NCBI GenBank assembly: GCA_030590485.1
Contig: JAUUYL010000013.1
Coordinates: 1 to 42,599, forward strand
Source: Lentisphaerota bacterium
GTDB lineage: Bacteria; Verrucomicrobiota; Kiritimatiellia; UBA8416; JAUUYL01
Length of the DNA stretch: 42,599 nucleotides
Direction: 5' to 3'
A program made the position numbers and the translations under genes. Position 1 is the first letter of the stretch. Each line of letters starts with the position of its first letter. The notes beneath the pieces are model-generated. The model was not told the origin of the DNA and did not search any database. It was given only the letters and a program-made list of their open reading frames with translations. This document shows, piece after piece, positions 25,586-34,687 of the stretch.

Positions 25586-26612
25586 TGTCGGCTTTTTCTC
25601 TGAGGCCGGCAATAAAGTCCTTGATTATCGCGCCTTGCTTCTGACGTCGAACAATTTCAATAATCTCTTCCCTCGGCATGGATTGTGCAGGTTTTTTCTC
25701 TGTAATTTTAATGATGTGATATCCAAATTGGGTTTCTACTACCGGGCCAAGATCATTAAGTTTCTGCTTGAATGCGGCGTCCTTGAAGCCCGGGTCAAAT
25801 GGGCTTTCACGATGGAGCTCGCCCAAAACACCGCCAACCTTACTGCTTGAACAGTTTGAATGTTGCTTTGCCATGTCAGCAAAGTCGGCGCCATCTGCAA
25901 TCTTCTGGCGGATGTCGTCGAGCTGCTTCTTCTTCTCAGCCTTTATCTCCGCGGTGTCCTCTTTGTCTATCATTATAAGGATATGGCTGACATTTATTCG
26001 GTCAGGCTTATCAAGTTGCGCTTTATTAGTTTCATAAAACTTGTCGGCTTCTTCGTCCGTTACAGGTAAGTCTTTCTGAATCAGTTGATCAATCAGCTTC
26101 TTGGTTTTTATGCTGGCAGTCATTTCGAGCATGAGGTTTTTCTTTCCCCATGGACTCTGTTCGATGGCCTGCTCGATTGTGACGTCGGGAGGCAGCTGTT
26201 TAGTAATTTCCTCAAGAGCTTTTCTCTCGTCTTCGGCGGTTGCTACGATTTTTCGTCTGTCGGCTTCATTCAGAAGAACACTTTTCTCGATGAATTGCTC
26301 AACAGTGCTTTTCAACATGCTTGCCTTGATCGAGTCAGCGCGATCGGGCGGAATCTGGTTTATTATGCTGGCGATACGGAATTCGATGAGCATCTTTACG
26401 GTGCCGGCGGTCAGTTTAGTGTCTCCTATCTGTGCAATTACAGTATCTGGCGGCATCTCACCGCGTACAACCTTCATGGCTCGTGAGTCGGGCAATGCGG
26501 ACATGTTCATCGGCGTCATGCTGGTCTCAGTCGGCTCCGCTTCTTTGGTCTTTTTGCCGCAACCCAGAACGGCCAAAGTTACAAATAGTCCAATAGCTAT
26601 ACGTTTAATCAT
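25563..26612 (-). CDS. Peptidyl-prolyl isomerase lipoprotein (parvulin, SurA/PrsA-like)
   Basis: The 349-residue protein has a lipoprotein signal (LAVLGC, lipid-carrying Cys18). An N-terminal helical chaperone region with VIAQIGDTKLTAGTVKML (residues ~55-200) resembles SurA_N. A parvulin domain follows (~205-310: INVSHILIMID, DGADFADMAKQHS, FGYHIIKITEKKP). It should fold exported proteins in the periplasm. AGGAGCG lies upstream of the ATG. It is the last gene of the minus-strand operon, 15 bp after recO, and overlaps the convergent PEP-CTERM gene. Confidence 0.92.
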   Translation of the reverse strand: MIKRIAIGLFVTLAVLGCGKKTKEAEPTETSMTPMNMSALPDSRAMKVVRGEMPPDTVIAQIGDTKLTAGTVKMLIEFRIASIINQIPPDRADSIKASMLKSTVEQFIEKSVLLNEADRRKIVATAEDERKALEEITKQLPPDVTIEQAIEQSPWGKKNLMLEMTASIKTKKLIDQLIQKDLPVTDEEADKFYETNKAQLDKPDRINVSHILIMIDKEDTAEIKAEKKKQLDDIRQKIADGADFADMAKQHSNCSSSKVGGVLGELHRESPFDPGFKDAAFKQKLNDLGPVVETQFGYHIIKITEKKPAQSMPREEIIEIVRRQKQGAIIKDFIAGLREKADIKYPTEL

Positions 26613-26627
26613 AATCCTACGCTCCTG

Positions 26628-27404
26628 TTATTTGTTAAGTTCCATGATCTCAAAAGCCTTTTCACGGCTTTGTGAACTTATATCCAAGTGGAAGTCCATG
26701 AATGTACCAAGAATATCCTTTAAAGCAAGCACTTGGTTTTTGCTGCAGCGCACATTCTGAAGCGATCGGGGGGATGGTGCGGATTGCCATGCTTTGATCA
26801 TGGATACTATATCAGGCCCTAAACGCTTGGTTTTGCTTGTGTTTATCGATTCAGACCTCATACATTCCCCGCAAATCAAGCCGCCATTATCGAATGAGAT
26901 GACCGGGATCGAGCCATCGGGTATTTTCTTCTTACAGCTGGAACAATTGTTGAAGTGAGGTGATACACCAAGCAATTGAGCCAGATGGAGTTCAAACCAG
27001 AAGATATATTGCGTTCTCGCCGACTGCTCTGCAAGCGCGTCGAGAGTCAGGTCTGCCAGCTCATAAAGCTCTGTCTGATGACCGCCTGGAAAGCTTACTC
27101 GCTGGAACATATCGCAGACGTATGATGCACATGCTGAAGCCCGCCAGTCTGTACGGAAATTTCTTCTTATTTTGATTGGAGCGCATTCTTTTGCGATGTG
27201 TAAGCCGTTACGCTCTTTCCGGTAATAGAGAAGTTCGCATGTGTAAAAGAGGTCGTATTGTCCCGAAAAAAGGCTTTTGGGGCGAAGGGCGCCTTTGATG
27301 ATAGTCGTTATCTTTCCTGCTTCAGGTGTGAGCCAGACAACAATATGGGAAGATTTGGAATAGGGTATTATTCTGAGTACAATTGCTTCTGTCTTATCGA
27401 TCAT
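26628..27404 (-). CDS. recO: DNA repair protein RecO
   Basis: The 258-residue protein loads RecA in the RecFOR pathway. It starts TEAIVLRIIPYSKSSHIVVW, typical of the RecO OB-fold, continues with FSGQYDLFYTCELLYYRK, and has a helical domain with a zinc-binding pair of motifs, CSSC and CGEC. The ATG overlaps the mgtE stop by one base (TAATG), so translation is coupled. Confidence 0.93.
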   Translation of the reverse strand: MIDKTEAIVLRIIPYSKSSHIVVWLTPEAGKITTIIKGALRPKSLFSGQYDLFYTCELLYYRKERNGLHIAKECAPIKIRRNFRTDWRASACASYVCDMFQRVSFPGGHQTELYELADLTLDALAEQSARTQYIFWFELHLAQLLGVSPHFNNCSSCKKKIPDGSIPVISFDNGGLICGECMRSESINTSKTKRLGPDIVSMIKAWQSAPSPRSLQNVRCSKNQVLALKDILGTFMDFHLDISSQSREKAFEIMELNK

Positions 27405-28774
27405 TATGCTGCAAATTTTTCCAGGAGAAGGACGGTGATGGCGAAATAAATAAGCAGGGCTGCAATGTCGTTTGTAATGGTGATAAAAGGTCCTGCGGCA
27501 ATTGCAGGGTCGACACCGATTTTATTGAGGGTCACTGGTACAAATGCGCCAAATGCGGCTGCGAAGGTCATGGCGCAGAACAGTGCGAATCCAACAATGA
27601 ACGCGAGATTGTGAGGGGCTATGGTTGTGTCGCCAAGCCCCAGTACATAAGCTCCTGCGCCGATGATAAGCCCGCAGACAATGCCCATAATTATGCCGGT
27701 GCTGATTTCGCGCATAAGCATCTTTCCTACATTGGTGTCTTTCAACGTGCCAAGTGCTATTTTGCGAACCACAAGAGTGGAAGACTGGATCCCCGTATTT
27801 CCGCCCATAGCCAGGATTGATGGAACAAATGCGGCTAGAAGGGCGATGCCCACAATATGCTGCTGATAGGACTTATGTATCAGAGCTATTGCAAACCCTC
27901 CGAAAAGAGTAATAAGCAACCATGGCAGGCGTATCATGCTTCTTCTGAATGCGGAATAATTCTCCAGCTCCATGTCGTCCGAACCTGCGAGTCTGAAGAT
28001 ATCTTCGGAGGCCTCTTCTTCCATAACATCAATAACATCATCAGCGGTGATACGACCGAGCAGTTTGCCTTCTCCGTCAATAACAGGTATGACGTTGAGG
28101 TCGTATTGGTTGATCAAGCGAACAACCTCTTCCTGGTCAATGTTTACATTTGCGGCTATGAAGTCCTTGTTGGAAAGTTCACCCAGGATCCGGCTTTTGT
28201 CCTGTTCGCGCAGGAGCTCCCATATACTCACGTAACCGGTAAGAGCATGCTTGTCATCAACTATGTAAGCATAGATAAACTTCTCGTCTGGTTCCAGGGA
28301 TGCAATAGCGTGCAATGCTTCGTCAACTGTCTGGGTCTTGTGCATGGCCACGACATCCGTGGTCATGATTCCGCCGGCTGATTCTTCGTCGTACTTGAGA
28401 AGTTCTCTAACATCCTCAGAGTCTTCTGTTTCCATCATATCGAGGACCTTGCTGGATCGCTCTTTCGGGAGATCAGCGATAACATCAGCTGCGTCATCAG
28501 GAGCCATATCCTCGACGATATCGGAGAGTTCCTCGAGGGAGAGTGATGCCAGAACATCAATCTCGGCGTCGATTTCCAGCTCAGCCAGCACGTCAGGTTT
28601 CAGTTCGTCAGACAGAAGGGAAAACAGCTTCTCGTGGTGGTCTTTCGGAGAATGGTCAATGATATCGGCGATATCAGCAGGATGCAGATCGGCAAAAGAA
28701 ATACGTACTTTGTCCCATTCTTCGGTCTGGATAAAGTTGCGTATTTCAGGTTCAGGTTTTTGGTGTCTTGGCAT
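27404..28774 (-). CDS. mgtE: Magnesium transporter MgtE
   Basis: The 456-residue protein has the MgtE layout: an N-terminal superhelical Mg2+-sensing domain (LHPADIADIIDHSP, DMAPDDAADVIADLP), two CBS domains (~residues 125-255, from GGIMTTDVVAMH to GRITADDVIDVM), and a five-helix pore region with the signature FVPSILAMGGNTGIQSSTL and the later GPFITITNDIAALLIYF. ATG 28774 (MPRHQK) is preferred; an ATG at 28807 would increase overlap with the upstream DUF502 gene from 23 to 56 bp. Fold and length are normal for the family. Confidence 0.94.
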   Translation of the reverse strand: MPRHQKPEPEIRNFIQTEEWDKVRISFADLHPADIADIIDHSPKDHHEKLFSLLSDELKPDVLAELEIDAEIDVLASLSLEELSDIVEDMAPDDAADVIADLPKERSSKVLDMMETEDSEDVRELLKYDEESAGGIMTTDVVAMHKTQTVDEALHAIASLEPDEKFIYAYIVDDKHALTGYVSIWELLREQDKSRILGELSNKDFIAANVNIDQEEVVRLINQYDLNVIPVIDGEGKLLGRITADDVIDVMEEEASEDIFRLAGSDDMELENYSAFRRSMIRLPWLLITLFGGFAIALIHKSYQQHIVGIALLAAFVPSILAMGGNTGIQSSTLVVRKIALGTLKDTNVGKMLMREISTGIIMGIVCGLIIGAGAYVLGLGDTTIAPHNLAFIVGFALFCAMTFAAAFGAFVPVTLNKIGVDPAIAAGPFITITNDIAALLIYFAITVLLLEKFAA

Positions 28775-29495
28775 CGCTATTTTCCGTTGTTTCAGGGGTT
28801 GGATCATGTCTCAGCCAGGTTTCGAGCTTATCCAGAAGTGTTGGCGCGTTCGACCCTTGCTCGTCTGCGGAAACGGCTCCGGCTGACATGATGAAAGTAA
28901 GGGCATCAGCAACGGGCATTTTCAGGGGGGTGACCTTTGATCTTGGCACCAGGATGAATATGCCTGAAGTTGGATTAGGCGTTGTTGAAATAAAAAGGCT
29001 TACGCATGGCTCGTTTTTTTTGCCGGCAGTTATAATCCTGGCAACGCTTTCAGGCGCGTTGGCGGTCACGAAAGCCAGAGAGAAGAGACCTTCTTTAGGA
29101 TATTCGACAAGAACCACTTCCTTGAAGAGTGTCTTTCGCTGGGTGAAAAGTGATTCGCTTATTTGTCTGACCGAGACGTATATGTTTTTTATGATTGGTA
29201 TTTTCGTCAGAAGTTTGTCGCCCCATTTGTATATGTACCTTCCGAGGAAGTTGCGAGTGAATATACCAACGAGATAGAAAATGATCATGACGAATATCAG
29301 AGCCAGGACCTGAAGTACATAATCGCCGTACCAGTGACTTCTTAATGGCGACATGAGGCTTTCTCTCTTTAGTGCCCAGTCTGTTGCCAGCCCGAACAGG
29401 AAGTTTACGATGAGGACAGTGACCATGATGGGGACGGTCAGGAACAGTCCGACTAAAGTGTTGTTCCTGATGGATTTAAGTAGTTTTTTAATCAT
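28752..29495 (-). CDS. DUF502 family membrane protein
   Basis: The 247-residue protein has two membrane helices (residues ~14-36 and ~60-84) and the DUF502 core: IPIIKNIYVSVRQISESL, NPTSGIFILVPRSKVTPLKM and ALTFIMSAGAV. The biochemical role of the family is unknown. It lies nine bases after ybeY and overlaps mgtE. The C-terminal 25 residues are hydrophilic and charged. Confidence 0.9.
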   Translation of the reverse strand: MIKKLLKSIRNNTLVGLFLTVPIMVTVLIVNFLFGLATDWALKRESLMSPLRSHWYGDYVLQVLALIFVMIIFYLVGIFTRNFLGRYIYKWGDKLLTKIPIIKNIYVSVRQISESLFTQRKTLFKEVVLVEYPKEGLFSLAFVTANAPESVARIITAGKKNEPCVSLFISTTPNPTSGIFILVPRSKVTPLKMPVADALTFIMSAGAVSADEQGSNAPTLLDKLETWLRHDPTPETTENSDAKTPKT

Positions 29496-29504
29496 AATAG
29501 TTCC

Positions 29505-29987
29505 TTATGCCTGCAAAAGATTTTCTACCAATGTTACGTCTTGCTCCGAGATGGATTTCAGCCATCTCAATTCCCTGCGTCTCATTCGATTCCGCCCGCT
29601 CAGCTCATAGTCCGTTTCTCCATGCATGTGGTCGCAGCCGTGTGCTATGTACAGGGCAAGCTCACGAGATGGTGTTGTTCCATGTCTTCGTTCACCTTCC
29701 GTAACGGCCAGCTGAACGTTTACAATAATTTCTCCTGTAAATTGGTTGTCTTCTCCTGGAATAGGAGAGTAGCAGAAGCTGAGAACGTCCGTTACATCTG
29801 TCTTGTCCAGGTGTTTCCTGTTCAACTCAGTAATAGCAGTGTTATCTGTAAGGACGATTGATATTTCGTCCCAAGTCCTCTCCGGCTTAATTCTCCGGGC
29901 CTTGTCCATTATTCTGTTTGTCAGGGCTTTTATTTTTCTGCTGCTCACTTGGTGCAGGTTTTGATTGTTGTTTATCTCTATTTTCAT
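29505..29987 (-). CDS. ybeY: Endoribonuclease YbeY
   Basis: The 160-residue rRNA maturation nuclease has the family core: ISIVLTDNTAITELNRKHL, KTDVTDVLSF, GEIIVNV, and the metal motif AHGCDHMHGETD. The usual HGxLHxxGYDH has His at position 11; here it is Asp, as I recall for Bacteroidota and some PVC members, so the metal site is probably still functional. The full-length start at 29987 fits the family N-terminus (IEINNNQNL) and overlaps the end of the HD gene by 101 bp in another frame. A later Met at 29909 would cut into the conserved N-terminus. Confidence 0.92.
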   Translation of the reverse strand: MKIEINNNQNLHQVSSRKIKALTNRIMDKARRIKPERTWDEISIVLTDNTAITELNRKHLDKTDVTDVLSFCYSPIPGEDNQFTGEIIVNVQLAVTEGERRHGTTPSRELALYIAHGCDHMHGETDYELSGRNRMRRRELRWLKSISEQDVTLVENLLQA

Positions 29988-31515
29988 CTTCGGGATACGG
30001 CACTCGGCCGTGCATCATGTTTGTCAGGGTAAAGACGAATGACCGTTTTATCTTAGTCAATTCTGAAAGTGTAAGGCAGCAGTCGTCGAGTTGACCGTCG
30101 CTCAGTCTGGTCAATACGATATCATTGATCATGCTCTCAATATGACCGGGTGTTTTCTTTTTCATTGAGCGTGACGCGGCTTCGACAGGGTCTGCAAGGC
30201 AAATGATGCCTGATTCACGTGTTGTGGGTTTTGGGCCAGGGTAGCGGAAATCACCTTCGTCAAGTTTTGTTTGTCCGTTTTTGGATGCGTCTTCTGCTTG
30301 TCCCAGTTCGAATTCAAGCTGAGATTTTGCTTTGTGATGGAAGTATGAAAGCAGGCTTGTTCCGTGGTGTTCCCGGATAACGTCAAGAATTGGCGGGGGG
30401 AGTTTGTTTAGTATGGCCAAGCTTAGACCTTCTTTTACATGCGCGGTAATTACAAGTGTGCTCATGCTGGGCGGAAGATTGTCGTGTGGATTCTCTTCCA
30501 GTTGGATGTTTTCGGCAAAGAAATCCGGTTTTGTCAATTTGCCGACATCGTGAAAGTAGGAGCATATTCTGGTCAGTAACGAATTAGCTTCGATCTCGTC
30601 GGCTGCTGCTTGCGCCAGGTTGGCAACGACAAGGCTGTGGTGATATGTGCCTGGTGCCTCAATAGCCAGCCTCTGGAGAAGAGGATGGCCGAGATCTGTC
30701 AGTTCAAAGAGGGTGATGTTCGTTGTAATGCGAAACAGAGATTCGAATAGGGGTAGAAGAATCAGAACAACAACGGCAGATAACAGGCCACCTGCGATGC
30801 ATGTGATTGTCTGGTGCAGGACTGTCGACACCTCGGAAGTCTGCCAGTTTACGGCTGTTTCGGAAAATACGAGAATAAATTTACAGAGTCCCAATAGAAG
30901 ACCTGTTTTGATTATTTTGGTTCGGGTTTTCACGTTTCGAGCTGTCTGGGCTGATACGGTAGTGGCGATCACTCCAATCAGAAGCACCCTGAAATCGCCC
31001 CCCATAAGGAATGAAATAGCTATGCTGTTCCAGCAGCCTGTGACTATTCCTGTCTTGCTGCCAAGTAATATGGTTGTAAGCAACGGGGTGATGCAGAGCG
31101 GAATAATGAATATTATCAGATCGTCGGACAGAAATGCGAATTGGCTGTTGACGAATAAGATTGCTCTGACGGATGCGAGAGATAGAATTGAGATAATCGA
31201 AATCAGGAGAATCCGTGAATTCTGTTTCAGTATCCCGGGCTTTACAATCTGTAGCCCTAAGCTGGTTCCTAATAGTGCTGCAAGCAGAAGGATTGACATG
31301 CCTGCAAGGGGCAGAAAAGATGCATTTTCGCCGGGAGATGTAAATGTTTCTTCCGTAGCGATTATCACAACCGAGAGAACCCATAGGATCATGGCAATTG
31401 CCATGCCTGTGAATGGACTCTGCGTCAAGGGCAGTTTCTCAGACGATGCCTTTGACGCTTGCTTCTCGCGCGTTTTAGTTGTTCTCGCGCGGACTTTTGA
31501 GACTAGACCTTTCAT
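29887..31515 (-). CDS. 7TM-HD phosphohydrolase (PgpH-like)
   Basis: The 542-residue protein has six or seven membrane helices between residues ~38 and 260, then a cytoplasmic HD domain with GTYHHSLVVANLAQAAADEI, YFHDVGK, REHHGTSLLSYFHHKA and ADPVEAASRSM. PgpH-type enzymes hydrolyse c-di-AMP. The large extracellular domain usually placed before the first or second helix is absent (542 against ~700 residues), so ligand sensing may differ. The C-terminal ~35 residues are Gln/Lys/Pro-rich and overlap ybeY by 101 bp. The pairing with ybeY is common in bacteria, often with phoH, which is not seen here. The substrate is inferred. Confidence 0.88.
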   Translation of the reverse strand: MKGLVSKVRARTTKTREKQASKASSEKLPLTQSPFTGMAIAMILWVLSVVIIATEETFTSPGENASFLPLAGMSILLLAALLGTSLGLQIVKPGILKQNSRILLISIISILSLASVRAILFVNSQFAFLSDDLIIFIIPLCITPLLTTILLGSKTGIVTGCWNSIAISFLMGGDFRVLLIGVIATTVSAQTARNVKTRTKIIKTGLLLGLCKFILVFSETAVNWQTSEVSTVLHQTITCIAGGLLSAVVVLILLPLFESLFRITTNITLFELTDLGHPLLQRLAIEAPGTYHHSLVVANLAQAAADEIEANSLLTRICSYFHDVGKLTKPDFFAENIQLEENPHDNLPPSMSTLVITAHVKEGLSLAILNKLPPPILDVIREHHGTSLLSYFHHKAKSQLEFELGQAEDASKNGQTKLDEGDFRYPGPKPTTRESGIICLADPVEAASRSMKKKTPGHIESMINDIVLTRLSDGQLDDCCLTLSELTKIKRSFVFTLTNMMHGRVPYPEDENRDKQQSKPAPSEQQKNKSPDKQNNGQGPEN

Positions 31516-31676
31516 ACATCACTCCAATGGTGCATATAATAGAGTAAATAAATGTCGTTTGTCAGTAATATTATTGGACCCGATCCAACGTCTATTTATG
31601 TGTTTATGTAATAGTATCGCCCCCGTTGTTGGATGTGGTTGTGTATTGGTAGTAGAATCAGGTGAAAAGAGGAATT

Positions 31677-31832
31677 ATGAACGCAGGTGATATGAAAATT
31701 CACAAAGACTGCCGAATTTTTAATCGTGCGAGAAGACTGTTGTTTGGCAGAGCGCAAGGTGATGCAAATGCATCTAGCAACTTGAACTATGATGTGTTGC
31801 TCCGATTGTTGTCCAGGAAAGACGATCTTTAG
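31677..31832 (+). CDS. Possible small protein, 51 residues
   Basis: ATG 31677 is preceded by GAAAAGAGGAATT, a good ribosome binding site at normal spacing. The reading gives a basic peptide (MNAGDMKIHKDCRIF... ending LLRLLSRKDDL) without signal or membrane segment. It is the only + strand candidate in the right third of the window and would be divergent from the HD operon. No family is recognised; it could also be chance. Confidence 0.3.
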   Translation: MNAGDMKIHKDCRIFNRARRLLFGRAQGDANASSNLNYDVLLRLLSRKDDL

Positions 31833-31900
31833 CGCCTGCATAACCTGAGTAACTGATTGAACGTCTTGGGCGCATCTTGCCTGCTTGGCACATTGCATGA

Positions 31901-31937
31901 GATCTTTCGATTCCGCTTCGCTCCACTCAAAATGACA
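31901..31937. repeat. Dispersed word GATCTTTCGATTCCGCTTCG
   Basis: The stretch GATCTTTCGATTCCGCTTCG, followed by CTCCACTCAAAATGACA, resembles a short sequence found between genes in many unrelated bacterial genomes. Only this copy is visible here. Confidence 0.4.
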
Positions 31938-32007
31938 TGATGCGCCAGAGTAGGTGGGCCGCCAGCTCTACCTACCTGTCCTTCGGGGAGCAAAGTGACA
32001 GGTTGCA

Positions 32008-34677
32008 TTATTTCTTCTCGTCAAAATAGCACAGAACTTCTTGTTCTGCGGCGTTGGCGTGAAGGGATATATTTTTCATTTCGTCGGGCAGGCATGATGC
32101 TGAGACGACCTTAATGATCTCTTGCCATTTCTCGGAAGCGGGCACAAGTTTATTCAGACTGTTGGGTGAGTTGAGAAAGAAGTCCTCGTTCAGAAGGTTT
32201 TTGCCTTCTTCAGGAAGCATTGCGAGGTAAAGGATGTTCATTTCTACGAGCTCGTTCAGGAAGTGTGTGCCGAGTGAGACGTCAGGAACGAGGTCCTTTC
32301 TCATGGTGACGATTTCGCAAAGTACGGAAATGTGGTTGATGTGTGAGAAGGTCACAGGGATGCCAAGCGACGGTGTGCTTGTTCCCCATCTGCCTGGACC
32401 GAGCAGCATGATGTTACCTCCCGGGCCTTTGGCTATTGAGTGATTGATCTTACCCAGCATATTGGCGATATCGTATCTGTCGCGAAGTGGCAGGTTTCCG
32501 TATATTGAAGGCACGACGTAAACGAAGTGGTCTATGTTCATGATACGGCTCTGTCCTATTACCGCGCCATGCGATTTGATAATGGCTTTCTCTTCAGGAA
32601 CGTCTATATCCGGCATTTCCGGTATTTCGGTGCCTTGCACCTGGAGAGGGCGGCATTGAACGAGATTGATCTTGTATTCTTTGTCCGATGTGCAGTTAAC
32701 GGTGAACTCTATGTCGACAGGATAATTGTATGCTTCTTCGAGAATGGAGAGCATGTTTTTCATGTCTGTTACAAATTCTGTGTTGGTGAGGAGGTTGTCG
32801 AAAGTCACTATCCATGGCTTTGTTTGCGGGCCGGAGCCGGGGCGCCTTCCTTCTCTCTCCTGCATACGAGTCTTATCGAGCGAGGCGAAGAGCTCAATCG
32901 GTATATTTTTGCATGCAGGGAGAAGCTTGAGAAAATCACCACTCACCAGTTGGTTGCATTCGAGATCCAGATAATCAACCTTCTTTTGTGAGTACTGTGC
33001 TACCTCCTCAAAGTTGGATTCAGGTCGTCTTGACGGCTCGTTGAGGGCGACCACTCGGGTGTAATCTTCATCAAACCTTTCGACGGCCCGCGTACCCAGT
33101 CCGAACACGATGCGAATTACGCCCGCCTTAGGGTCTATGCTTTTGTGCCATGCGTAGGGGTTGAAAGAGAATCCGACACCAGCGGCGTCGGGGAAGAAGT
33201 TTCTTTCGTGCATTTGCCCGGACACGCGCATTACAAGTAGAGCCATTTGTTCGTCATGCTCAAGCATGCCGCGCCTGTTACGGTATTCAAGTGCCTTTTC
33301 GCTCATTGTGCTGGCGTAGATCGTTCTTATGGCTGCGATAAAATTGTCCAGTCGGCGTTGCCTGGGACCCTGATTAGTGCAGAACACACTGTCGTATTTG
33401 CCTGCAAACGAGTTTCCGAAATTGTCTTCCAGTAATGAGCTTGAACGGACAATGAACGGGGCTTGCCCGAAATAGTCCAGCATATCTTCGAGCTGCCTAA
33501 CGATGTAGTTCGGGAATTCGCCAGTGAGGATGCGCCGTCGTGCCTGTTCAGAATCCTGCATAAACGTTTCCGGATTCTTCTGCTTCTGCCGCACCCACCA
33601 TATACCGTTTTGCACCAGGAATGAGTAGAATACATCCGAGCCTATATAGAAGTTATCGTGGTCTTCCAGTAATCCGGCAAATCTTTCGTTCTTTTGTTTG
33701 AGTATCGCTCCGGCTAAAAGCATGCCGACTGCTTTGCCCCCGATTAGTCCTGTGCCGATCATCCTGTTGGCGACTTGTATAATGTCGTGAAGCGAGAAGT
33801 GTTCGGATAGCATTGGGAGGATTGCGTCGTCTCTTGATAGCAACATTCTGCATAGCCGGCTTCTAATAGCGGTTTCTTCCTCTGGGGGCAGTTCGTTTGC
33901 GACTTTTCTTTCTAATGCTTCATTTGCTTCCAGTAGGGCTCTGTCCCAAAGACCGACTTTTCTGTCGGCACCCAGGACGGACCAGGATGTATTGCTACGT
34001 ATCTCTGATATTACAACGCTTGATGATACGGGCGTAAAGTCATCGCCGGACCATTTGTGCATCATGTTCATTGTCGGAGAGAAACGGTGGAGACATTTTA
34101 TGGGTCTTATGTAGATGTTGTCCTTGTGGTGGACAACATCAAGAAACAGCTGTGTTGTGTTGACGATGGGGTCGATTGCCCGGTTTGAATGCATGTTCCT
34201 GGACAGAGCAAAATATGTAACTGTTTCCAAGTCGTACAGGTACGGGCAGGTCAGCATGAAAAAGTTGCCCAGCATTTGATCGGAAGACCAGTCGCCGGCA
34301 AGCTCGGATAGGCAGTCGAAAACGTAGTATGCACCATAACCGGCTTTTTCGATTACATCGTGGATTGTAGTAATGAAAGATTCGAAACCGTCTGCTGGGT
34401 CGATTTTGTATATCTCTGCACCATGGTCATCAGGCAAGAGCTGCCCGTGACTTGCAAATCGAAAGTAGATAAGCTTGCGACCGCTATCAAGAGCGAATTT
34501 AGAATAGGGAAGAACAAGTGCCTTGTAGTCATCTATGGAGTCAACTTGCCAGACAATATTGTCCCCAGGTAAAACACCCTTCAGAATGTCGTCCAGTCCC
34601 GGTAAGCCGGTTGAAGGTTTTTCATCTCTTGCGCTCATGTTAGCCGCGTATCGTAGCATTTTAAAGAGAGATGCCAA
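32008..34677 (-). CDS. KaiC-like / PEP-pyruvate-binding (PPDK_N) fusion protein
   Basis: The 889-residue cytoplasmic protein has two parts. Residues ~15-240 follow the RecA/KaiC plan (STGLPGLDDILKGVLPGDNI), but the P-loop that should come next is replaced by VWQVDSIDDYKAL, so this domain probably cannot hydrolyse ATP. Residues ~300-700 are a PPDK_N / PEP synthase-type ATP-grasp domain (GGKAVGMLLAGAIL, PFIVRSSSLLEDNFG, NSFAGKYDSVF, and QCRPLQ near residue 700). The His-carrying swivel domain and the PEP-binding barrel of PEP synthase are absent, so it is not a complete PEP synthase. It starts ten bases after the ABC transporter ATPase and is likely co-transcribed with that importer. The family is seen in PVC and deltaproteobacterial genomes; the function is unknown. 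Confidence 0.85.
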   Translation of the reverse strand: MASLFKMLRYAANMSARDEKPSTGLPGLDDILKGVLPGDNIVWQVDSIDDYKALVLPYSKFALDSGRKLIYFRFASHGQLLPDDHGAEIYKIDPADGFESFITTIHDVIEKAGYGAYYVFDCLSELAGDWSSDQMLGNFFMLTCPYLYDLETVTYFALSRNMHSNRAIDPIVNTTQLFLDVVHHKDNIYIRPIKCLHRFSPTMNMMHKWSGDDFTPVSSSVVISEIRSNTSWSVLGADRKVGLWDRALLEANEALERKVANELPPEEETAIRSRLCRMLLSRDDAILPMLSEHFSLHDIIQVANRMIGTGLIGGKAVGMLLAGAILKQKNERFAGLLEDHDNFYIGSDVFYSFLVQNGIWWVRQKQKNPETFMQDSEQARRRILTGEFPNYIVRQLEDMLDYFGQAPFIVRSSSLLEDNFGNSFAGKYDSVFCTNQGPRQRRLDNFIAAIRTIYASTMSEKALEYRNRRGMLEHDEQMALLVMRVSGQMHERNFFPDAAGVGFSFNPYAWHKSIDPKAGVIRIVFGLGTRAVERFDEDYTRVVALNEPSRRPESNFEEVAQYSQKKVDYLDLECNQLVSGDFLKLLPACKNIPIELFASLDKTRMQEREGRRPGSGPQTKPWIVTFDNLLTNTEFVTDMKNMLSILEEAYNYPVDIEFTVNCTSDKEYKINLVQCRPLQVQGTEIPEMPDIDVPEEKAIIKSHGAVIGQSRIMNIDHFVYVVPSIYGNLPLRDRYDIANMLGKINHSIAKGPGGNIMLLGPGRWGTSTPSLGIPVTFSHINHISVLCEIVTMRKDLVPDVSLGTHFLNELVEMNILYLAMLPEEGKNLLNEDFFLNSPNSLNKLVPASEKWQEIIKVVSASCLPDEMKNISLHANAAEQEVLCYFDEKK

Positions 34678-34687
34678 TGATTATTTT

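Larger units (their letters stand above)
31516..32007. other. 492-bp intergenic region
   Basis: It lies between the HD gene start and the end of the PPDK_N-like gene. It holds a possible 51-codon gene on the + strand (31677-31832), a dispersed repeat word (31901-31937) and, from 31974, ACCTGTC pairing with GACAGGT downstream of the PPDK_N-like gene. Promoters of the minus-strand operon should lie in 31516-31676, but I see no convincing -35/-10 pair. A minus-strand frame of 100 codons here (31596-31898) has no protein-like character. Confidence 0.6.

Noticed and set aside
31596-31898. Minus-strand 100-codon frame in the largest gap
   Set aside because: Composition is unlike a protein (many Gln, His, Cys; no start signal) and it runs over repeat words.
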